Source: Gammaproteobacteria bacterium (GTDB taxonomy: Bacteria; Pseudomonadota; Gammaproteobacteria; UBA6429; Thiohalophilaceae). Taken from it: a stretch of DNA of 8,398 nucleotides. Position 1 is the first letter of the stretch, and every line of letters starts with the position of its first letter. The DNA is taken from the NCBI GenBank assembly GCA_030593785.1, contig JAUVGM010000083.1, positions 1 to 8,398 of the forward strand, written 5' to 3'. Below, one piece after another: positions 1-4,810 of this stretch. The position numbers were made by a program, and so were the translations under genes. Below the pieces are notes generated by a model that made no database searches, was not told where the DNA came from, and saw nothing but the letters and a program-made list of their open reading frames with translations.

Positions 1-1008
1 CAGTATAACTGTCACATCGCTGATGCAAGTCATGCGGGTGATTATACGTTATGCATATACTTGCTTAAAATGCGTGAGCTTTACCGTTGGGAGCAAGATA
101 AAAGCTTCGCAACAAATCTGCCGAATGAAACAGTTGGCTCATGGTTACGTCAAAGAGAAGAGCTTTGGGAAAATTTAGAAGATTCTGAATATCAGGACAT
201 TAATATTGAAAGCCAAAGTGTCTCACCTTTTGAATCTGACCTGGTTAATGAAAGCTTACAAGATCATCAACTCATTTACAGTGGTGGTATGGGAATAAAT
301 AATCGTCCTCACTTCTTTCTTGCAGACCTGGAATTAACTGAAAAGCATAACGATTATTCTTTATATATTTCGGGCAAAGAATATGCCCGTGATATGTCAG
401 CTCCACCTGCTATGTCACATCAAAATAAAATCTTTATACGTAAAGAAAGCTTTCGTCGTTTATTATGGGAACAACTTGAAACATGGAGATGGAACAAACC
501 CGATAATGCGCTGGGGCGTGCTTTTTCTTATTACGATTGTGATAACAATCTTGATACTGCCCTCGCCCAAATGACAGATGCTGAAGTCAACAATGTCATA
601 CAACACGAACGCGGTGAAATACTGGCAGGTGATATATTAGGGAATAAGTGGAAAGAACTCTTATTCGCTCTACCTTATTCAAAAGCTTCTATTATGCTCA
701 GAGCTATCCGTGATCATCTTGCAGATAGTCTTACAACATTACCTTCTCTATTAGCATCAAACTCTACTCCATCATGGCATTTTTATTTTGGTAATTTGAG
801 TAACATGCGCAAAGACCTCTACCCTTCTATAATTGAAGGATATAATGAGTGGTACAAAACCAGTTCATTAAGTAAAATGAAAGATATCATTGAACAAGGT
901 CATGAACACTGGACTCAGCTTTGCCAACAGATCCTGCTTATTGATGAATCAGATGTTAAATCACAGCAAAATGAAATCCAAAAGTTAATCGAAAAAAATC
1001 GTTTGTAA
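1..1008 (+). CDS. Conserved protein of unknown function, Sfum_1244-like (5' end outside the window)
   Basis: The frame is open from base 1 without a stop, and the residues read upstream of the first possible start (TTG at 61), including CHIADASHAGDYTLCIYLLK, look like conserved protein rather than chance. The gene therefore begins before the window and at least 335 codons are present. The protein is soluble, with no signal peptide or membrane segment in the visible part. It has motif-like blocks SGGMGINNRPHFFLADLEL, SGKEYARDMSAPPAMS, LWEQLETWRWNKPDNALGRA and, later, HFYFGNLSNMRKDLYP. From memory these resemble proteins annotated as the Sfum_1244 family, which is common in sulfur-metabolising and other Proteobacteria and has no known function; that name is tentative. 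The tryptophan- and arginine-rich middle and the many charged residues do not reveal a catalytic motif I recognise. It is followed after 34 bp by a co-directional oxygenase gene, so the two probably share a transcript. Confidence 0.85.
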   Translation, partial: QYNCHIADASHAGDYTLCIYLLKMRELYRWEQDKSFATNLPNETVGSWLRQREELWENLEDSEYQDINIESQSVSPFESDLVNESLQDHQLIYSGGMGINNRPHFFLADLELTEKHNDYSLYISGKEYARDMSAPPAMSHQNKIFIRKESFRRLLWEQLETWRWNKPDNALGRAFSYYDCDNNLDTALAQMTDAEVNNVIQHERGEILAGDILGNKWKELLFALPYSKASIMLRAIRDHLADSLTTLPSLLASNSTPSWHFYFGNLSNMRKDLYPSIIEGYNEWYKTSSLSKMKDIIEQGHEHWTQLCQQILLIDESDVKSQQNEIQKLIEKNRL

Positions 1009-1042
1009 TAACAACTAAATTATAGCCGTACCAGGAAAATCC

Positions 1043-1639
1043 ATGTCACAACCAGATGTACTTAAAACTATTAAAGAAGTAAAAGAAAACACGTTTATTT
1101 TTGAACAAAAAAATGCATTACCGGGTCCACTTTGTGATGACATGATTAAACGGTTTGAAGCCCATACAGATGAGCAATATCAAGGACGTATCGGTCAAAC
1201 TATTTCACAAGATACAAGCATTAAAAAAACAACGGATCTTGTTGTAAGTGGAAAAGAACACTGGAAAGATGTGGATAATAATTTGTTCCGTTCTATGGGA
1301 ATCGCTATCAAAGAATTCCGTGAGGCCTATCCTTATTTTAAAGGTCCTTTTAAAGATATGGGCTATGCCATACAACGCTATAAACCGGGTGAGTTTTATC
1401 ACTGGCATATTGATGGTGGTTCACATGACTTTAGTCAGCGCCAGTTAGTCGCTTTATGGTATCTCAACGACGTTCCCGGGCCAGGTGGAGAAACCGAGTT
1501 TTTATTTCAGGATGTCAAAGTCAAACCTGAAAAAGGAAAACTTGTCTTATTCCCGCCTTTCTGGACACATGAACATCGTGCAGTGACGTTAAATGAAGGG
1601 GTTAAATATATTGCAACGACTTGGATCGTTTTTGCTTAA
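1043..1639 (+). CDS. Prolyl-4-hydroxylase-like Fe(II)/2-oxoglutarate oxygenase
   Basis: A 198-aa protein with a complete double-stranded beta-helix oxygenase signature in its second half. The iron ligands are H122 and D124 in FYHWHIDGG and H178 in WTHEHRAV. K188 in GVKYIATTW lies ten residues after H178, the spacing used by prolyl 4-hydroxylases to hold the 5-carboxylate of 2-oxoglutarate. GPGGETEF (147-153) is the usual turn before the strand that leads to the distal histidine. Such enzymes couple 2-oxoglutarate decarboxylation to hydroxylation of a protein or small molecule; the substrate cannot be read from the sequence. No signal peptide is seen, so it is probably cytoplasmic. The ATG is preceded by AGGA (1032-1035). 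It lies 34 bp behind the unknown protein at the left edge and probably forms an operon with it. No hairpin terminator is visible in the 31-bp convergent gap after it. Confidence 0.88.
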   Translation: MSQPDVLKTIKEVKENTFIFEQKNALPGPLCDDMIKRFEAHTDEQYQGRIGQTISQDTSIKKTTDLVVSGKEHWKDVDNNLFRSMGIAIKEFREAYPYFKGPFKDMGYAIQRYKPGEFYHWHIDGGSHDFSQRQLVALWYLNDVPGPGGETEFLFQDVKVKPEKGKLVLFPPFWTHEHRAVTLNEGVKYIATTWIVFA

Positions 1640-1670
1640 ATTTGATTAATAAAGATACAACAACCAGTGT

Positions 1671-1988
1671 TTACACAAAATGAATTTCCTGGATTTCATC
1701 ACCCGTATCAACAACAACACTTTCAATATGAGGTGCTTTACTTAAAATATATGCGGACATCATGGTCGCCATATTTCTATTTTCATTTTCAATTGCAGTT
1801 ACTAGTTTATCAGCAGCAATCTGACAGCGTTGTTCGCCATTTGGGTTTTCTACCCAAAAACGTCCCATTTGATATCCCTTATCTAAATCAGCATCTACCT
1901 TTTCAAAAAAATCACGAGCCTCAGACAACATAGAGTCGGGTACATTAATATCTATATTCTGGCCGTCTACAGCAACATTAAGTAACAT
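1671..1988 (-). CDS. Small conserved-looking protein of unknown function, 105 aa
   Basis: I do not recognise a named family. The protein is acidic and soluble, with a short beta-like N-terminus (MLLNVAVDGQNIDINVP), a helical stretch LSEARDFFEKVDADLDKGYQ, a central FWVENPNGEQRCQIAADKLV and a C-terminal half with ENENRNMATMMSAYILSK and VVVDTGDEIQEIHF. There is one cysteine (in QRCQIAA), no metal motif and no membrane segment. The start is supported by AAGGA on the minus strand about eight bases upstream. I prefer this strand over the opposite one because that reading is a Gln/Phe/Tyr-rich, low-complexity peptide without a good ribosome site. It is divergent from the PiuC-like gene across 81 bp, so the two may be co-regulated, and convergent with the P4H-like gene. 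Its presence among sulfur-oxidation genes is suggestive only. Confidence 0.72.
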   Translation of the reverse strand: MLLNVAVDGQNIDINVPDSMLSEARDFFEKVDADLDKGYQMGRFWVENPNGEQRCQIAADKLVTAIENENRNMATMMSAYILSKAPHIESVVVDTGDEIQEIHFV

Positions 1989-2069
1989 TTTAATTCCTTG
2001 AAATCATGAGGTTTTAGCTTTATTTATAGGGTATTATTATACATTACTGTACTCAATAGGTAATCATTT
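1989..2069. promoter_or_regulatory. Divergent promoter region between the 105-aa gene and the PiuC-like gene
   Basis: This 81-bp AT-rich spacer must hold the start signals of two divergent genes. For the rightward gene, overlapping -10-like hexamers TATTAT (2032-2037) and TATACA (2038-2043) are visible, without a convincing -35 element. GTATTATTATAC (2031-2042) is an imperfect palindrome. PiuC-type genes are often under Fur control in other bacteria, but I do not see a clear Fur box here. Confidence 0.35.
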
Positions 2070-2744
2070 ATGCTCATTACAATTCCCGATATTCTGGATA
2101 AGCAACGGCTTGATTTTATTAATCAAACTTTAGCGAAAGCCAAATTTGTTGATGGAACATTATCTGCTGGAATGGCAGCCAAACGCGTAAAAAATAATGA
2201 AGAACTCGCTGCTGATGATCATCAAATGCAACAACTTAATAACCTTGTTATGGGCAGTTTAGTTCAGCATGATGAATTCAAAGCAGCAGCTATTCCCTTT
2301 CGTGTTGCTGCCCCCTACTACGCACGTTATAGCAAAGGTATGACTTATGGTGATCATGTTGATGACCCCATCATGGGTGGTGCCGGACAACAATATCGTT
2401 CAGATGTATCTACCACAGTATTCCTAAATGAACCCGATGAATATGAAGGTGGTGAGCTTGTAATCACGACTTCTTTTGGTGAGCAAAAAATTAAACTTAG
2501 CGCAGGCTCGGCTGTAGTTTACCCATCATCAAGCTTACATCATGTCGCAGAGGTGACTAAAGGAACTCGCTTAGTTGCCGTCACGTGGACACAGAGCATG
2601 ATTCGAGATCCAGCTAAACGCGAGTTGCTATATCAGCTTAATCAGGCACGCGAATCGTTATTAAAAAATCGACCAGATGATTTTGAAACTAAGCAAATTG
2701 ATATTTCGTATGTGAACTTATTTCGGATGTGGTCAGAACTCTAA
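2070..2744 (+). CDS. piuC: PKHD-type Fe(II)-dependent dioxygenase, PiuC/YbiX family
   Basis: A 224-aa protein of the usual family length (E. coli YbiX is about 225 aa). Iron ligands are H96 and D98 in YGDHVDDPIM and H158 in SSSLHHVAEVTKGTR; R167 in the same block is the expected 2-oxoglutarate-binding arginine. The FLNEPDEYEGGEL block (118-130) is typical of the family. The C-terminal helical tail after TWTQSMIRDPAKREL also fits. PiuC/YbiX proteins are cytoplasmic Fe(II)/2-oxoglutarate oxygenases, frequently iron-regulated and found next to TonB siderophore receptors; their substrate is not settled. No receptor gene is nearby here, so the usual iron-uptake context is absent. The gene stands alone on this strand and is followed by repeat-rich non-coding DNA. 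The ATG is preceded by a weak AGGT-type ribosome site. Family assignment is firm; orthology to piuC proper is inferred. Confidence 0.9.
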   Translation: MLITIPDILDKQRLDFINQTLAKAKFVDGTLSAGMAAKRVKNNEELAADDHQMQQLNNLVMGSLVQHDEFKAAAIPFRVAAPYYARYSKGMTYGDHVDDPIMGGAGQQYRSDVSTTVFLNEPDEYEGGELVITTSFGEQKIKLSAGSAVVYPSSSLHHVAEVTKGTRLVAVTWTQSMIRDPAKRELLYQLNQARESLLKNRPDDFETKQIDISYVNLFRMWSEL

Positions 2745-2754
2745 AAAATATAAG

Positions 2755-2980
2755 TTGGCCACGAAGAAGAAGGTGAAATCAAAGATTGAGAGACTGGCCT
2801 GGGCCACACCAAGAAATACCAGCCCAATCAAAACCTGTCATTGCGAGGCGCGTAGCAACGAAGCAATCTCAAGTTTATGCTGCTTATTCATGAGATTGCC
2901 ACGCCCGATAAAACTGGGCTCGCAATGACGGGTGTGTTTTGAATTTTTTTCTTCGTGACCTTTGTGTTCTTCGTGGCCAA
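2755..2980. repeat. Outer inverted repeat with TTGGCCACGAAGAA ends, enclosing a second palindromic repeat
   Basis: TTGGCCACGAAGAA at 2755-2768 is repeated exactly in inverted orientation at 2967-2980 (14 of 14 bases). The right arm continues, read on the minus strand, into a partial tandem in which CACGAAGAA recurs after about 18 bp. The CACGAAG motif family is a familiar intergenic repeat in Gammaproteobacteria. No gene is visible within: the only open frame touching it (minus strand, 2888-3100) runs through the repeat and the terminator. The 303-bp gap 2745-3047 thus holds repeats and a terminator only. Confidence 0.7.
2837..2929. repeat. Palindromic intergenic repeat with GTCATTGCGAG ends
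   Basis: GTCATTGCGAG at 2837-2847 pairs exactly with CTCGCAATGAC at 2919-2929. Inside it, GCAATCTCA (2863-2871) pairs with TGAGATTGC (2891-2899). This matches the widespread proteobacterial intergenic repeat whose ends read (C)GTCATTGCGAG and whose centre contains GAAGCAATCTC, known in many genomes in high copy. It would fold as a long imperfect hairpin in RNA or single-stranded DNA. It carries no transposase and may be mobilised in trans. Confidence 0.78.
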
Positions 2981-3000
2981 ATTAATATTTTTCAAGCATA

Positions 3001-3030
3001 AAAAAAGGCGCTTAAAAAGCGCCTTTTTCT
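3001..3030. terminator. Bidirectional intrinsic terminator
   Basis: GGCGCTT (3007-3013), a 3-nt AAA loop and AAGCGCC (3017-3023) form a perfect 7-bp stem, extended by a 5' run of A (3001-3006) and a 3' run of T (3024-3028). The A/T symmetry lets it act in both directions. It lies about 20 bp beyond the stop of the 71-aa gene, so it ends the minus-strand array. Confidence 0.88.
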
Positions 3031-3047
3031 TAGTATTCAATTCGTTC

Positions 3048-3263
3048 TTACGATGTAAACCAACGAGTTGAACCTTTATCAGCATGAGCCATTTCGTCAA
3101 CTTTATTTGCTAACGCTTGGTATTTCTCAACATAACCGAATAATGGATGACCTTCTTCAGCAGCGAAATACTCAGCAGAATCTACGCCATTTTTACTTTC
3201 GTAGTCTTGAAACATTTTTTGCATTTTGAGCATTTCTGCGATTAGTTTAGCTTTTTCACTCAT
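3048..3263 (-). CDS. Small protein of unknown function, 71 aa, last gene of the minus-strand array
   Basis: I do not recognise this protein. It is short, charged and predicted mostly helical: a lysine- and methionine-rich N-terminal helix (KAKLIAEMLKMQKMFQDYE), a link containing NGVDSAEYFAAEEGHPLFGY, and a second helix (VEKYQALANKVDEMAHADKG) ending in STRWFTS. There are no cysteines and no membrane segment. A strong ribosome site AGAGGAT sits 7 bases before the ATG (minus strand of 3271-3277), nearly the same leader as the DsrC-like gene upstream, so both are probably well translated. A perfect terminator follows. Co-direction with the DsrC-like gene, 161 bp upstream, suggests a shared role in sulfur metabolism, but a promoter candidate in the gap means it may also be expressed alone. 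Confidence 0.75.
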   Translation of the reverse strand: MSEKAKLIAEMLKMQKMFQDYESKNGVDSAEYFAAEEGHPLFGYVEKYQALANKVDEMAHADKGSTRWFTS

Positions 3264-3293
3264 TTTTTAAATCCTCTGTATGTTTGCTTTTCG

Positions 3294-3324
3294 ATTATAG
3301 TCGAAAAACTAAAATTTGTTGGAA
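3294..3324 (-). promoter_or_regulatory. Candidate promoter of the 71-aa gene, within a small hairpin
   Basis: On the minus strand a perfect TATAAT (3299-3294) lies about 31 bp before the ATG of the 71-aa gene. The -35 region is weak: the best hexamer, TTCCAA (3324-3319), has a long 19-bp spacer. TTTTCGA (3288-3294) and TCGAAAA (3301-3307) form a 7-bp inverted repeat around the -10 element, which could be an operator or simply chance in AT-rich DNA. Confidence 0.38.
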
Positions 3325-3424
3325 CCTAATCCTTAAAACGAAATTTAACAGCCTAACCTGATTCAGACTATACCCATTTTGGTCTAGATCTGATTATTTT
3401 CAGGAATTAGCCAATAAATTACGA

Positions 3425-3763
3425 TTAATAACCGCCTTTACGTGTGCTTTTTGGTAAACCCGCAATTTTACGACCTTGCTTAGAAGGTGTCTCTGGGAAC
3501 ATTTCGTACATTACTTTAGAGCTCACTTTTTCGCCCCAAGCTTTACTCATTGCTTTATTAATAGCGCGTTCATTTGGCTCAGCACCATTAGCGTTAACGT
3601 GCTCATTACGTAAAAAATTTACTACATCCCAATGTCTTTCAGTCATAGGAAGTTCGTCAGCATCTGCAATTGCTTGTGCTACATCTAAATCCCAATCATT
3701 CGAATCTTCTAAATAACCCGCATCTGTTACTGCGATTGATTTTCCATTTACTTCTAAAGCCAT
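3425..3763 (-). CDS. DsrC/TusE-family protein lacking both redox cysteines
   Basis: A 112-aa protein with the whole DsrC/TusE fold signature: GYLEDSNDWDLDVAQAIA (17-34), LPMTERHWDVVNFLR (38-52), then MFPETPSKQGRKIAGLPKST (88-107). In DsrC this tail carries CysB (KQAC or similar) and the penultimate CysA, which hold the substrate sulfur as a trisulfide. Here R98 stands at the CysB position and the tail ends RKGGY, so CysA is gone too; the protein has no cysteine at all. It therefore cannot do the DsrC or TusE sulfur-relay chemistry. It resembles the cysteine-less members of the DsrC/TusE/RspA superfamily, for which a regulatory role has been suggested. AGAGGA (minus strand of 3771-3776) gives a strong ribosome site. 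It follows the Cas6-like gene by 125 bp. A canonical DsrC is expected downstream of dsrB, outside the window. Confidence 0.92.
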   Translation of the reverse strand: MALEVNGKSIAVTDAGYLEDSNDWDLDVAQAIADADELPMTERHWDVVNFLRNEHVNANGAEPNERAINKAMSKAWGEKVSSKVMYEMFPETPSKQGRKIAGLPKSTRKGGY

Positions 3764-3816
3764 TTTTATGTCCTCTAACTAGAGTTTCTAATATATTAAA
3801 ATTCTTTTGAGCTGCG

Positions 3817-3840
3817 TAGCGCGTATTTAACTTCGCGCTA
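3817..3840. other. Perfect 7-bp stem-loop between the Cas6-like and DsrC-like genes
   Basis: TAGCGCG (3817-3823) pairs exactly with CGCGCTA (3834-3840) across a 10-nt loop. It has no T run on either side, so it is not an intrinsic terminator. It lies in the 125-bp leader of the DsrC-like gene and would be present in RNA read through from the Cas6-like gene. It could be an RNA processing or stability element, or an operator. Confidence 0.5.
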
Positions 3841-3888
3841 TATTAATGGGCGCTTATTTAACCAGAAAACCCAAACAATTTAAAGCCT

Positions 3889-4572
3889 TTAATCGTCTGA
3901 ATTTACCGCTTTAATGTCTTTTTGTGGCATAAATATTCCACAACCCAGCTTTCTTCCCTCACCTAATCCGTGTTGCTGTAAACGAACGGCCTCTGCTTTT
4001 TCCAGTTCTGCAAGCATTAAACTACGTGTAACACGTTCGCTATTATCAGGAAGCTTAGTTACACGTTCTTTACCAGCCATCATCTTATGTACTGTGATGT
4101 CCAGTCTTTTTAACTCTTCAAATGCCCATTGTAGAAAATCATCTTCAACCATACGTCCATCAATCATTATTGAACGACAAAAAGCGGTGGGTAAATCGCT
4201 CAATTTTTTAATCGAACTTTTTCCAATTTCAATATCATGGCCGTCAACATTAATTGTTGTACCGACTAAACTTTCAGCCGACTCTAAATGTTCTTTTGGT
4301 AATCGTATTGTCATTTTTTGACGGCGAGACAAATATATTAATTCATTAGGATCATTTGATCGTACCCAACCATTACCTGATTCAGCACCGTTTATAGGAT
4401 GAATGCCGGTAAATTTATCATCTTCAAGCCAGGGTAAAACAGTACACAAACTTTCTGAGAGTGCTTGCATATGTTCTAGTGGTAAACATTTACACTTAAT
4501 AACAAATGATAGATCGACAATATCATCAGAAACCTGAAATTCTTCAGTTTTTTTATCTTCGTTCCAGTACAT
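3889..4572 (-). CDS. cas6: Cas6/Cmx6-like RAMP protein (subtype I-MYXAN type), no CRISPR nearby
   Basis: A 227-aa protein whose C-terminus reads RLQQHGLGEGRKLGCGIFMP. G202-L-G204, five residues, then G210-C-G212 is an exact match to the RAMP glycine-rich loop GhGxxxxxGhG that ends Cas6 proteins. Length and other blocks (DDIVDLSFVIKCKCLP, ALSESLCTVLPWL, GAESGNGW, LSRRQKMTIRLPKE, RVTRSLMLAELEKAEAVRLQ) agree with what I recall of the Cas6/Cmx6 family of the MYXAN subtype. Cas6 proteins are endoribonucleases that cut CRISPR precursor RNA at repeat hairpins, often using a histidine. Candidates here are H34, H58, H95, H112, H162 and H201, and I cannot say which, if any, is catalytic. No array and no other cas gene is in the window. 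It lies 19 bp after a 61-aa gene and 125 bp before the DsrC-like gene, on the same strand. AGAGAT precedes the ATG. An adapted, CRISPR-independent RNA role is inferred. Confidence 0.82.
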   Translation of the reverse strand: MYWNEDKKTEEFQVSDDIVDLSFVIKCKCLPLEHMQALSESLCTVLPWLEDDKFTGIHPINGAESGNGWVRSNDPNELIYLSRRQKMTIRLPKEHLESAESLVGTTINVDGHDIEIGKSSIKKLSDLPTAFCRSIMIDGRMVEDDFLQWAFEELKRLDITVHKMMAGKERVTKLPDNSERVTRSLMLAELEKAEAVRLQQHGLGEGRKLGCGIFMPQKDIKAVNSDD

Positions 4573-4591
4573 AATAATCTCTATATATGGC

Positions 4592-4777
4592 TTATATCGA
4601 AGTAAAAGCAGCTTCGAGTTGCTCTTCCCAATTATCAGGTGTATCTGTAAAAGGAGGTTTTACATCAATACGAAAAAACATCTCACCCGCCTTTCCTTTT
4701 TCAGAAACAGTCTTACAAAGTTCTTTAAAACTCTCCATAGCATGTCCTTCCATTAATACTTCACTTAAGTACAACAT
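4592..4777 (-). CDS. Small protein of unknown function, 61 aa
   Basis: I do not recognise this protein. It is 61 residues, acidic, with a helical N-terminal part (LMEGHAMESFKELCKTVSEK), then GKAGEMFFRIDVKPPFTDTP, then NWEEQLEAAFTSI at the end. There is one cysteine (KELCKT). The ATG is preceded by AAGGA at about 10 bases, and internal Mets at residues 9 and 14 are possible alternative starts. It lies 33 bp after the TauD-like gene and 19 bp before the Cas6-like gene on the same strand. Such tight spacing argues that it is a real gene and that the three are co-transcribed; a partner of the Cas6-like protein is a natural guess without direct evidence. The opposite strand also has an open frame (4587-4868), but without a ribosome site and with a serine-rich, unlikely composition. 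Confidence 0.68.
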   Translation of the reverse strand: MLYLSEVLMEGHAMESFKELCKTVSEKGKAGEMFFRIDVKPPFTDTPDNWEEQLEAAFTSI

Positions 4778-4810
4778 GTTTTCAAATTCCTTAAACTACT
4801 TTAACAATAA

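Noticed and set aside
61..1008. TTG start at 61 for the first gene
   Set aside because: The frame is open to base 1 with plausible protein upstream and there is no ribosome site before 61; the gene is called as 5'-partial instead.
1667..1933. Plus-strand open frame opposite the 105-aa gene
   Set aside because: Composition is rich in Gln, Phe, Tyr and His and unlike a natural protein; the minus-strand frame has a good ribosome site and normal composition.
2837..2929. CRISPR array to accompany the Cas6-like gene
   Set aside because: The inverted repeats are a single palindromic intergenic element, not regularly spaced direct repeats; no array was seen anywhere in the window.
2888..3100. Minus-strand open frame of 70 codons
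   Set aside because: It runs through the terminator and the palindromic repeats and overlaps the end of the 71-aa gene.
3914..4321. Plus-strand open frame of 135 codons inside the Cas6-like gene
   Set aside because: Antisense shadow, serine-rich and without a ribosome site; the minus strand carries the recognisable RAMP motif.
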